From NCBI GenBank assembly GCA_900708905.1, contig CAADRB010000088.1, positions 1 through 64,000 on the forward strand: a DNA stretch of 64,000 bases, given 5' to 3'. A program made the translations under genes and the position numbers. The notes beneath the pieces are model-generated. The model had not been told where the DNA came from. It did not search any database and was given only the letters and a program-made list of their open reading frames with translations. Each line of letters opens with the position of its first letter. Within the stretch, counting starts at the first letter, position 1. Positions 39,641-50,960 of this stretch are shown piece by piece. The DNA comes from Hymenolepis diminuta (lineage: Eukaryota; Platyhelminthes; Cestoda; Cyclophyllidea; Hymenolepididae).

Positions 39641-40971
39641 TTCTTAGAGCATAGTGCAAAGAAATATTGGGTTTGAAGTATCAGGCAAAATTTTATAATG
39701 AAATATATAAAATTTGAATCGATGCGATTCAGTTTCAACGTATACAACGCACAACGGTTCCGGATACCTAATGAAACCCTCACTGTTATAAAGAAGGAGA
39801 ATGACAGGAAACGGAGGTTTCGAAGGATCCAATAAAATTTTCTAATAGAAATGTCAATCTTGACTGAAGATTCACCGTAAATTTATATCCCTCGGGTCAT
39901 TTAGAAATATGTTATTCAACGGTTATCGCGGGTAGAGGGCTGTCGTCATGGAGCCCCTCTGAAGGTAAAGTCGAATTCTCCCAACTCTTTTCTAGCCAGA
40001 TCTGACCCGTACGTTTGGTCATTCCACTCACATTATCACATCTGGAAAAAAGACAATGGAAGATTTCAGACTTCTAATACCATATCTTTCAAAATTTAAA
40101 AAATTAAAGGCAACACATCCTAAAAATAATTTATTAGTGAAAGAATGAAGAATCGGAAAAAAATATTACAACTTTTAGTTACGGAAAAGCATTTGAGCGC
40201 GAGACAAAGCAGAACTGTCTTACAAGAGAAAGTGGCAGAGGCGAGGTCACTAATGATCTCCTCTACCAAATTTGAATTAAATGGTCAAAAATAAGAATTA
40301 TATAAGAAATTCTAGGTTCTCTAGCGATTTTAATAGTTTATAGTACCTAATGAACCATTTTGCCAAAATTTTCCCTTCAAACAGATGGTTTTAAAGATAA
40401 AATTCTCTCAACACGAACATTGATGACGTTCTATTAACTATAGAATGCTTATAAAGTAAGCAAATTAGAATGTAGCCAATAAGCTGATTAATTTATAAGT
40501 AGGTATAACAAATATTATTTAATTCATATAAATAAATGGAATATTTAATACAGATATAATGAGTACACTGGATGAACATATTCATATTTACTCGAAAATA
40601 TTCATATTGCCAAATGTAAGCCAACAGTCTTACTAGCTCTGGTTAGATGGAAATCATCACAAAAATGAAAAAAAGTAAAATCTATGTGAAGTGTTAATAA
40701 AAATGGGCATGAGAATGTCAGAAAATTAATATTTCACTACAGATATTTCAATAGTAAATTGAACATTTTAACATATGAAAGTTTAGGTGTTCAATTCGTC
40801 GAATGCTGTTTCAAACATGAATTAAAAATAATTTGATCTCATACTTTACTATCAACACTATATCGTAAATAGAACTTTCTATGCATAATAATCCTGGAAT
40901 ACGGAAGGACTATGATATAAAAAAAAGAGTTTATGTAATACCAATACAACAAGCGGATACAGTAAGAGTAA
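39641..40971. other. Non-genic AT-rich DNA
   Basis: Nothing coding is recognised. Very AT-rich at 40440-40900. Confidence 0.45.
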
Positions 40972-40973
40972 TA

Positions 40974-41794
40974 CAGGATGTGTAAGACATTGAAGTCACC
41001 TGACGCACTTTTAGAAAAACAGAAAATGAAGCTTTTAATGGCTGAAACTCACAATTTCTGGCAACAAAACAAATAAACATTTTAGTAACCATCATTGTTG
41101 CTGGAAATTTCGTGCGCACATAAGAGTTGGAACTTCAGCAGGATCTGGCCTCACATACTCACCTCTCATTTCTTCGATTGACCTTTTGTTCCTGGTGGAA
41201 GTGGTTTTCGTCGGAGAAAAACCATAGACACTGGTGTTCTTCTGGGTGCTTGAATTTGTTTAACAGTGGCTTTTTACACATTAAGCGACTCACTCAAGTT
41301 GTTTTTGTCGACATAAACTGACCTCGCCTAAGAACGTGTGAGATCTGTATCCGAGGTGTTGATGAACAGCATTCCTTATTGTTGCCTCAGACACTTGAAG
41401 ATGTTTGGCAAGATGTTGCACATTGACTTCCCAAGATTTTCGTCCATCATGCAACGTCATGCACCCTTCTCACAAACTCGGGTGTTGTGAGTGAGTCAGC
41501 AAAGCGTTGATAATGCCCTTTCCTCTCGCTCGTGGCGGTCAACTAGCCTGCATTATTTTCATTCAACAGCTTCCTTCTAACTTTGCAAAGGAAAGATCCG
41601 GGGACTTTTAGAAATCCTGGAATTTCGGAATAGCTTGTTTCGCACTTATAGACACTACTAGAGTATGTCTTTTCATTTCATTAGTAACGGTAGTATCTGC
41701 ATTGAGATCTTGTGATATAAAAAACATGTTAATTATAATCGGGTTGGTTTAAATTACAAAAATATAAATGTCCTCAGATACCTTACCCATTTTG
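40974..41794 (-). mobile_element. Truncated mariner-like element, copy 2
   Basis: An 821-bp element in the same orientation as copy 1, with TA at 40972-40973 and 41795-41796. The interior (41003-41785) equals 26605-27387 base for base over 783 bp (offset 14,398). The outermost left 29 bp differ from copy 1 at several positions, including a 1-bp length change. The right end is CCCATTTTG where copy 1 has GGCACCCTG. The flanks are unrelated, so these are separate insertions. Confidence 0.88.
41078..41548 (-). pseudogene. Mariner transposase remnant, copy 2
   Basis: Same sequence as the copy 1 remnant, with the same HTH block, the same broken FSDE block and KFPAT block, the same in-frame TGA and the same frameshifts. 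Identical inactivating lesions mean either that the truncated form itself was copied in trans, or that the two interiors were homogenised later or during assembly. Confidence 0.85.
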
Positions 41795-41799
41795 TAATT

Positions 41800-43459
41800 C
41801 GTTCACCATCAGGGATAATTCTTCCTCCTCTCTAGATTGACTTAGGGATAAATTTTGTGAAGCAAGTATTTCACCAATTGTTATTTACTCAAATATCATT
41901 CTGTATTGAAAACAAATATATTTTAAAACTGTCTATCGTAATGATAATTACGTCAAAAATAATAATATTCAGAATGCTGGTCGGTGGATGATCTTGGGCT
42001 TTTCAGAAGAATTAAGTATTAAAGTTCTAAATTAAAATATCGCGCTACGAAATCTTGGCGAATGATAATAAAACCTATAACAAAATATATGGAACAATCT
42101 TCACAAAAAGATAGGGTACCATTGAAATTCCATACTCCAAAATGGGTATGGGATCCCATACGCTATAAATCTGCAAGAAATTGATTAAAGCAACTGCATT
42201 TTGATGCTGAACAGGTGTTTGGTGAGTAAGACGACGAAATTCGAATGATGAATTCTACGAAAGTAATATCTTTAACAGACATCAAACGCAACCAAAAGGT
42301 CTGCTTTAAAAGGAACTTAAATGCTGAACGCTCGATATTATCGACTCTTAGCATATGAGAGGGAGATGAGAGGGTACTGGTGGATAAAACCAAAAATTTT
42401 TCCGAAGTGAGTGACGCTAACTTAAAGGTAGTAATTGATTTCAAAGCTTTAAATATTAGTTTATACCTGTCAAGTGCTCTATAGAAAAAAAAATGACAGG
42501 GCTGCGAACTCATTTTCGTTCAGAGGTAAGTCATCTTCTGGCATCAAATAAACTTGAATTGAGTTACAAAATATTTGCCCAAAAAACTATGAGAAAACTC
42601 AAATGTCTCTTGATGAAAATCAGGCAGCTGGTCCCTCCCCTCCCCAAATTGCCTTGAAACTTTTCTCCAAAAGAAATAGGTCTTCAAGTATCCTCAAGAT
42701 TTTAAGGAAAAAAGTTGCTAGTTGCAACTCAAATTCCAGACGTACCTAAAGAAGTGGTCATATTTTCCTTTTTCTGTTTTAACTGTAAAAATGGAAACTC
42801 TCATGATTGTAATGCGAACATTAAGTGATCATTGCAAGGATCAGATGGATTAATTCTAATAAAATATAATTTTTGACAGAATTGCTGGGCCAAGATCAAC
42901 GTTATTGATAAATTGAATCCCATAAGATAGTTTAATTGAAAAAAATTTGTGCACAATCAAGAGAGTTCTAACCAAGCTACCTTTCATTTGAACACTGCCT
43001 CTTTTGCATTTTTTCAATATAATAAAGAAATTATTTACTCAATCAAATTTCCGGTCGACTAAGAGTATATGCTGAAAACTATTTCTACGAAACTTGATCG
43101 TAATAAGACATTGAGAGCCAATATTAATGCTAAAAATACATTTTTTACATTCATACAGTTTTAAATATCTTGGATATTCTCATCGACCTATCCATGTTCG
43201 TAAGAAGAGATGATTGATTTACAAAATGGTGTGAAAAACGATTCAGTTAATACAACCAATCAAAAGTTCAGAATATGGGGAATAAGAACTCACTCAAAAT
43301 ACTGCGGATTAAATCATGATAATGGGAGCATAGGAAAATGTGAACATCATACCTCTGAATATCCTGTTAAATAATTTAACTTCCTTATTCATTATAAGAA
43401 ATATTAATTGAAACGACAAGACCGACACCTCTTGATTAAAAATACTGCCGAATAAGCGC
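41800..43459. other. Non-genic DNA with one unsupported 116-codon frame
   Basis: The longest open frame (42163-42513, minus) has no motif, no upstream ATG context and no splice partner that I recognise. The rest is AT-rich. Confidence 0.4.
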
Positions 43460-43680
43460 TGAACATCACAGACGAGCATTTGCTGCAATCCAGGGGAAAA
43501 ATCATAAAAGTTTAGTTTTGGAACTCGGGCTACCCATTTATCAAATATCGTACAATGCGATTCCAAAATCAAATGTATTAAGACTCTTTGATACTTTGAC
43601 TTTGTCATAAGTATCTCTTTAATCCCCTCTCTCCTGTTATTTGTAAAATCTGTTTGCACATTCACAGGTAGTAGTATAAA
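43460..43680 (+). repeat. Interspersed repeat R1 (plus orientation)
   Basis: GCATTTGCTGCAATCCAGGG, then GAACTCGGGCTACCCATTTA, TCAAATGTATTAAGACTCTTTG and a C/T-rich tail (CCCCTCTCTCCTG). It matches 29130-29345 in the same order. It also matches the reverse complement of 57450-57690 across the ACTCAAA and CGATCCAGAG-type blocks. Confidence 0.65.
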
Positions 43681-44739
43681 GTCCGTAATTGACAGTGGTA
43701 TTCTGGTTATTAAAGCCTTAACGCAACGAATTCAACCAACTTCGGATGCTTTAACCGACGATGTGCTATGATACTAAGAAGAAAATTCAACAAACATTAA
43801 CCTTTTCAACAAAATTTAGATTCAGATGTAAATAGCTACCTCTAACTTTTAATCTTTAGGAAATTTATCACTATTGTACTGAAACTTTTCTTATTTAATA
43901 ATATATTATATTATATTAACTGCGATTATTGCCCGTTTTTGTTTTCTCGTTCTTTTCAATTTTATCGCTATTTTTATATATTCATAACGGCATAATTTAA
44001 AATATTTTTAATTTCAACTTCAATGAGTTTTAGTGAGCTCTGATAGGCTAAAATAATTTCACCATTCTGCTACCATCTCTGCTGTTAGAAAAATGTACTC
44101 GAAATGGTTTACCAACCGTCTAGATTAACCCAATTGTCAATAAGCTCCAGACTCCAAGAACATGAATTCACTCGGGAAATAGGAGACAGATCCTAAAATT
44201 TGAATAATTTTGGGTAAAAAATTGCAGTCTGAAAGAATTCCAAATTTTGTAGGAAATTTTGGATGAATTGACTCAATTTTCTACCCCTCCTTGATTATTT
44301 TGCTTAATACACTCTTAAATGTAAATCCAAGAAGAAAAATTTCAATTTATTGTCTTTCAAAAGGAAATAATTAAAATGAATTTGTGAAAAGTTCAGATGC
44401 ATATAAATTAACTTTAATAATTTTATAATCAATTCAATTGTATTTATACATATTTATATATATTTACCGTGGTATTTATGAAAGACAAATAATCACTATA
44501 TGCATTATAAAACTAATTATGAAGACCCTTTTCGTGAATAAACTGCTCCTGATCACTCATATCACAGGTACTTTTCCTGACTGCTACACTACTACGTGGA
44601 TTGTTTCGGAATATTTAACTTGAGCACTTAAATGCATTTTACAGCATAACGCTGCATTACTTGCAGATACTCCTAGGGTATATGAAAATGGGATATAAAT
44701 GTGTTATTTACTTGATCTATAACTTATTGATACCCATGG

Positions 44740-44980
44740 AATTGGATTTATTAGATTGTGACTGGACAGAGAACACTGACCAAATCATGAAGTGGTATTT
44801 GAATTCTGATTAAATAGCAGACCAATAGATGAATGACACAGCCTCGTCACGTTGGTATCTGTCACCGTTTTGACGTGGAGCTGAAATGACAATGACGTGT
44901 TATTGATATTTCACTTCCGCTGTATGGTAAAACATTGTCTCCTCTTCCTTTCAGAATGTATGCAATCAACACTTGATAAG
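44740..44980 (+). repeat. Interspersed repeat R4, copy 2
   Basis: Partner of 24890-25200 (see that entry). Diverged, with ordered short blocks conserved. Confidence 0.5.
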
Positions 44981-45284
44981 ATACTAATGCTTTTGCGCTA
45001 ACGATAGAATCGCTGTTTCTTGGGCACAACAGCCAACAGAGACTCCTAGTATGAAAGTTTCTATTGTTTTAAATCTTACAATCAAAAACAATGGTTGAAA
45101 CTGTCCTGCCTCGACCCATTAGTCTTGACCTGAGGTATCCTTTGATGTTACAATCTCCTCTCTGCGACCTTCATCACCCCTACCTGTGTTTTAATCTACA
45201 AGTGCGGTGACCTCATAGATGAAAATCCCCAGATCCGTCCCTCTGTGATTAGATGTTTCGTATAATTTATATTTTATAGTAAAA

Positions 45285-45360
45285 ATTAGCCATTTACTGT
45301 ATAAATGTCTCTTTTCTGACTTCCTGCCTTCCGCTAGAACTAGAGTTAGATACTTGATTG
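45285..45360 (+). repeat. Short repeat shared with the right end of the window
   Basis: TTTCTGACTTCCTGCCTTCC, GCTAGAACTAGAG and TTAGATAC align with CTCTGACTTCCTGTTTCCC, ACTAGGACTAGATACAC at 63945-64000. About 55 bp; the repeat may continue past the end of the window. Confidence 0.5.
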
Positions 45361-46559
45361 CGTCCGTAAGAAGCAATCCAGCTCAGGATGCCATCTCTAA
45401 TATTAGTATCGGATTCAATGTATGCACTTCAAAAGATCTCTTGAAAAGCACCACCATTTAGACTACGAGCTGAGAAGAGAATTAAGTATCACGAATCCCA
45501 TGGACCGAATTCCCCTACCCTTTTCCAAAACGATTTCTTTCTAGCTGTAGTTTGGTACATAGTATACTATGCTATTTGAATATATATTTATATATTTAAA
45601 AGTGCCTTCGGATTAAAAGTCATTAGGTAGCGTAAATTATTTTATGATTCTAACTAATAATTTATAATGAAGGTGTTCCCATTGCAGCCACTTCACAAAT
45701 CTTTACGCTGACGGATGCGTGGTTTTAAATACTTCTTTCAGTTTCAACTTTACGAATTGAAGAACTGAACACCAAAATCAAAGGTCCGAACTCAATTAAA
45801 AGTAGTTATAAAGCACCGCAGACCCTCCAACTTAACGCCCAAATTCGTATCCTAAATGCTACCTTTAAATAAGTCAACTCAGAGTTATGCAGCGCTAAAA
45901 TCACCTAGAGATGCTAAGAATGAATTTTTTTCCGTTTAGATAATCTTGAAATTTCGATAGTTTTGGTAATCATTATGAAAGTAAATCGGTCCATTTCCCC
46001 TATGGCGACGCAGTTACAATCCTTTTTGACCAATGGCGTAACCTAGACGCCTCTACAATATCGAAAATTTCTCTGGAAATGTAATAAGAGCATTATTGCT
46101 AAGAAAAATGTGTCAATTCCCTTTTTTAAGAAAATACGTTTGCATATATAGAGCTGTACATTAGGAAATTGATTGGTTGTCTGGTTAGCCAATAATGGCA
46201 CTAGTAAGTAGGCTTTGTATCCAGGGGCGAGCGTAGAAAATCCGACGATTTTTACAGGTGGATGTACCATTTCTAATATTTTGAAGTATTCCAAAAGTAG
46301 GGTGATGTATTTGGAATGTCTACTTTACGTAATTTCTTGCATGATACTAGTACTCGAATAACACTGTACCAAAATACACGAGTGAAGAAACCGATGTATA
46401 AATAGTGCTGTTCGAAAGTGTGAATTAAGCAGGGATAAATTAATGTGTGATAACTCCTCCAGTAAGACAGTCAGAGTAAAACCAATAGGGTAAATGAGTG
46501 CTTATGATGATAACCGACAGTAATAATAATCGCAGAAAGCAATTGATATTGAATAGCAG

Positions 46560-46800
46560 TAGGTCCAAAAATGATAAAGGAGAGTGGATCAGAAGGATAG
46601 TTAGAGCAAAATCAAGGTATTAAAGAGTCTTACTTCATTTAATTTTTGAACTCAGTTGTAAAATATTACTAATTACGTATGGGCAGCATACGTTCAAAAT
46701 TCTAATTCCACAATTCGTTCCCTAGATTGCACCAAATACTTGTCTACAATATTCAGTGCTCATTGACCGATGTTTCTAATCAAGAAAGTTCGGCCTTGCC
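46560..46800 (-). repeat. Interspersed repeat R1 (minus orientation)
   Basis: TTAAAGAGTCTTACTTCATT, then CAATTCGTTCCCTAGATTGC, CAAATACTTGTCTACAATAT, TCAGTGCTCATTGACCGAT. It parallels 57450-57690 block for block. Confidence 0.65.
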
Positions 46801-47110
46801 GCTTCAATCGGTCTTTTTTCTTTCAACGATTGAGAGCGATGAAGTAGTAATACCGAGTTATAATTAATGTGATCAAGCTGCCATGCATCTAATGTGCAGG
46901 AATTTGAAACATGAGCATATTACAAATACAAATGGTGCAAAAATTAGCATATTTTGGAATAATGAAATAAAAATGTGAATAAGGTGTCATTGACTTAAAT
47001 CATTAATTTTTAAACTTCAATAATTTCCACTGAAAATATTTGATATGTCTTTTAAAGTAATATAATTGGAAAAATATTACTTTATTCACCATTATTTCAT
47101 TTTCCTTACA

Positions 47111-47353
47111 GTAATTTCATTTAAATCGGCACAAAGGTTAATAATAATAGTTCAAAATACTCCTGACAAACATTCCCTTGAGTCACTCGTTGACTCAACT
47201 TACTTTTTCCAGACTAACAGGCTTCACAACTTTCTTAGTATTCTTCCAATTGTAGTTGGAATAAACATTGGTACGTTAACCGACATGTTCCGCAGATCTA
47301 AAGAACTTCAAATATTTCCTCATTATTATTTCCATGGGCTACTTCTGGCTTAA
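47111..47353 (+). other. Possible isolated exon, transporter-like (weak)
   Basis: A good acceptor (CATTTTCCTTACAG, ending 47112) opens a frame that runs to 47353. Its middle reads NFLSILPIVVGINIGTLTDM, which faintly resembles the SLSLIPIVGGVALATVTEL-type helix of SLC35/TPT sugar-phosphate transporters. A GTACGT donor lies within. No neighbouring exon is recognised, the surroundings are very AT-rich, and the resemblance could be chance. Confidence 0.18.
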
Positions 47354-48413
47354 CTCAATTAAATATTTTTATCATTACCCAGAGTAATAAAAAAATAATT
47401 TTAAATTTCAAATTGGCGGAAACAGCTAAAATTGGTTAGCAGAAGAAAATTACGCAAATGGAAGAGATATCAGAGATTAATTTTTGAAATTTTCCTGTTA
47501 AGAGATTTATGATTTCCATAAAACTTGTCTAATTTGCAAAAGCGAAAATATATATGAAATCCTATTCGCATTCTGCAAATGCAAGTGCCAACTTGAACCA
47601 ACGTACAGCTCCATTAAAATTTGAACTTGTTAAGATGGGATTTGCGTATTTTTTATTCATATTTCGACGCGACTTTTTGATAAAACTGAATTCTCACATA
47701 TTCGTTTATAAAAAACCGCAAAATTCAACAATCTTTCGGTGGAATCAGTCTCTTTCAAATATGTTAATACAAGTTATGTATTTAAAATCAAACATATTTC
47801 TGTTCAATTGAATCAATCTTTAAATAAAAATTTTTTGATTAAAATGAAGCAAAAATAAATAATGACCCTGCTAATTCGTACAGAATTGAAAATACAAGTA
47901 CAATTCTCAAATTAAGGAATCTGTATTTCCGTCTGAACTGAAATATTATTATCGAAATTTGTATAATAATTATTAATATAAATAGAATAATTATTTATTT
48001 GCAAACTCGAACCCTTTTTGAATGCCTCTTTTATTTAGAAAGAAATATCGAAGGAAAATAGGGGGAGAACAAAAAGTGGCTTAAAGCAAATGCACGATAA
48101 AGGTAAGAAGATATTTAAAATTATATCTATTATATATCCAAATAAATAATTCTCTTGATAATTATTTTGAATGATTTAAAAATAAACCACCACTTTGTGG
48201 AGGAAGGCATTAAATTAAATAATTACTGCCTAATATTTAACGATTAGAATTGAAGGAAACTTTTAAATTAATGAAAACTTACAAAGACATCGATTGAATT
48301 CAAGGTTTGATTAAATAGGATCCAGAGTGGTAAAATTCTGACCCATTCGCTTAAGGATAATAACAGCAATAAGAGGCAAAACGTGAGCTGATTAAATACA
48401 AACGCACGCTTAC

Positions 48414-48525
48414 TTTCGTCCGACTCACTGTTCCGCTCTTGGCCAAGTGAAGTTGCTGTACTATCCAGCCACGTGCGTCTAGTTGCCCTGGACAAATGCG
48501 TTGGTGGCATATCAATGAACGACAT
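48414..48525 (-). CDS. Candidate 5' coding exon of an unidentified gene
   Basis: On the minus strand an acceptor-like TTATTTAGCAG precedes an ATG at 48523-48525. It begins MSFIDMPPTHLSRATRRTW and continues for 37 codons, rich in Ser/Thr/Arg/Glu, to a GTAAGC donor at 48408-48413. Composition is clearly less AT-rich than the surroundings. An in-frame stop lies just upstream, so the ATG is a natural start. No downstream partner exon was identified and the protein family is not recognised. Confidence 0.3.
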
Positions 48526-49859
48526 AATCACTCAACTGCTAAATAACATCTAGATAGCTCTTCTAGGTTTGCAACTAATCAAAAATATATTAGCTCTTAA
48601 TTTGGGCATCAATTTTTTTAGTTTTAGTTAAAAATGGCTCAAACTAAGCGCATTTAAATAAATGTCATTGGCTCTTATTTTGGTTAGAAATAATTTCCAG
48701 AAAATGTCCCGATTTATTTAACTGATTAATTTACGTAGATTAGCAACCGATTGCAAGCGGTAATATATTTGACGAGCTTTAAAATTTTTCGTTAATCATA
48801 ATCAAGGTCATTAGGCTTTTTAAATTACTTCTCAATTTCAAATTGTCCATCAACAATGCAACCATGAAAAGGGTAAATCCGGGCAGTTTCCTTATTTTCT
48901 GTGGGAAAAATCCTGAAATTTAAGCATACGAAGCAGTGACCTATATCCATTGAGTTAAAAGTGTATAAGAAAAATGAAATCGAATCAAAAGATACTTATT
49001 TTTCTCAGCTTCTACTCAATTCCCCTCTTTCTAATCCTTTATGGGATCAATTTTCCTGTTCTCTGTGTTCAAATACTCCCTCACAAAAAAAGCACAAATT
49101 CTTTTTATCCTGCTATGGACATTAAAAATTAAATGAATACTTCTTATTCATTGCTTCAAATGGATGAAAATTTAAACCAACCAAAGTGGGAATGCTCCTT
49201 CCTTGCTCTGTCTTTCCCGTCTCTTTGACAACCTGGTGTCGGGATTCCTAAAACAAGCTGTCAGATAAGCCAGCTATTTGGCACGAATAAATGGGCTGTA
49301 CCGCCGCACCTACACGGATAGTCCCTGGAAGGGCTTAGACGCTGGCCAATCTCCCAATAGTATTACTGGGTATATTCAGTAAAGCCACTATTATATAATG
49401 GAGAAACAAAATAGTTTCTTAGGAATTACGACTTTTATTGAACTAATACTAGCACCTTTCTATTGGTATATTGTCCCTTTTATGATCTAGAGTGTCTCTG
49501 TTATATTTTTCGGTGCTCAACGAGGTTGCACTATTATTACTCTCACTCACTTCCAAAAAAGGACAGAAATTTATTTTAAAAATTGCTTAAACCAATTAAA
49601 CACGCAATAAATCATTGGTTGCCTATTCAGCCAATAATTGCGTCAATGATAAGGTCGCACATCCTGACACAAGTGTAGAAAATTGGTAATCAATAATCAA
49701 TTGTACAAAGAATGAAGCTCGTGAACTTCGCCGAGAAGTATCGAAAATATTTGATTGGATTGCCTAAAAATATTGATTAATCGATCCGATTGTCGATGTA
49801 AGAAGGGGAAATAAAATTTCCCATTTAAATTGTAAACAGGATTAAACAATTTTAGCCAG

Positions 49860-50110
49860 GGTATCGACCATGATGGCAGTTGTGTGGATGACAAAATCAC
49901 AACATCCAGGGACCCTTTCCTCCTCCTCCTCCTCCTCCCCCCCCCCTCCCCCTCCTCTCAAGTTCATTGGCTGTTGTGAGCAAGCGCGCATCAAAATTCC
50001 CAGGGTCGGAAAAGTCACATGTTTGCAAATTCGCGCGCTCACCAGGACCCTGGATGAATTGCGGCTTAGCTCACGTCCCCAGATGTTTCTTCTGCACTCT
50101 CGCAAAGAAA
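49860..50110. other. GC-richer island with CCT/C tract and minus-strand splice donor
   Basis: A local rise in GC in very AT-rich DNA. It contains TCC triplet repeats and a C9 run (49917-49958), GCGCGC patches, and on the minus strand GGGTCCTG followed by GTGAGC (donor at 50042). It could be the promoter or first-exon region of a minus-strand gene whose coding exon is at 48414-48525, but that link is speculative. Long frames here are low-complexity artefacts. Confidence 0.3.
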
Positions 50111-50409
50111 ATTGGCAAAATTCAAATTCAAATCTAGAGAGAATTTTGATTATTGCGATTAAAGAGAGTGCTAGTTCATTTAAAGCACTGATAATTTCAA
50201 AGATCTTAACTTAAGTAAATAGGAACAAAATTTATTACAATATTTTAAATTAGAGATAAATCTCTTCCATTCTCCTCAGAATCGAGTAGAAAGCAATTAT
50301 TAACTTTTTGCCGAAAGCAGTAAACATCACCTAACAATTGATGGAGCTCAATAAGTTCATTTCTCCTAAGTTTGGAGGAAGATTTCTAAGATAAAACGAT
50401 CTTACTGTT

Positions 50410-50640
50410 TACGCTCTGGACATGAAATCGCTTTACACCAATATAAAAGGTGATTCTTTCACTGTGAGAATGGGAGAAATTTGGAATAGAATGCTGCATA
50501 GTAATATAGATACAAAAGAATTTGTCTTTCGAGTTGCTTCATGGAAATATATGAATCTTTATTAATTCATAAAGTATGGTGATAGTTAAAACATGGTACT
50601 ACCGACTCTTAAGCCTAATATTTTTTGTCTATTTACAAAC
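50410..50640 (+). pseudogene. Possible Penelope-like reverse transcriptase remnant
   Basis: The plus strand reads YALDMKSLYTNIKGD, followed after some residues by EFVFRVASWKYMNLY and stops. The LDxKSLYTNI block followed by an F-rich, K-Y block is the pattern of the palm region in Penelope-like element RTs. Stops and indels follow and no endonuclease is visible. The identification rests on one motif. Confidence 0.35.
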
Positions 50641-50799
50641 GATATTAGAATATTTGATGGAAAATTAGCATTGAAGGTTCCGATCTAAAGTATCTTTACT
50701 GAAAGACGATATAAATGAATTAAATTGGCACGACTAACATTTCAATTCACTCAATAGTGTAGGTATGAACTCACCCAGAAATCCGGTGTTCAAATCATG

Positions 50800-50960
50800 A
50801 AAACTTAACATTAGAAACTTTCGGATATTGTAAAGCACACATTGTGAAAAAATGAAGAACTTAGTGTTTCTGAAGATGAAATAAAGTAAAGCTCTTAGTA
50901 TCCTGACTCTTTTTTTACTCCTATTCTACCCTCGCATCATCCATAACTTAACTATCTTGT
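50800..50960 (+). repeat. Weak R1 copy (plus orientation)
   Basis: GATGAAATAAAGTAAAGCTC, TTAGTATCCTGACTC and a C/T-rich tail resemble the CAAATGAAGTAAGGC...TTTGATACTTTGA...CCCCTCCC order of R1. Heavily diverged. Confidence 0.3.

Noticed and set aside
42163..42513. 116-codon minus-strand frame
   Set aside because: No recognisable motif, no splice partners, no compositional shift. Left as non-genic.
43309..43665. 118-codon frame
   Set aside because: It lies on the R1 repeat and reads through its conserved non-coding blocks; no protein motif.
49870..50214. 114-codon frame with poly-Ser and poly-Pro
   Set aside because: Driven by the TCC/CCC simple repeat; no domain.
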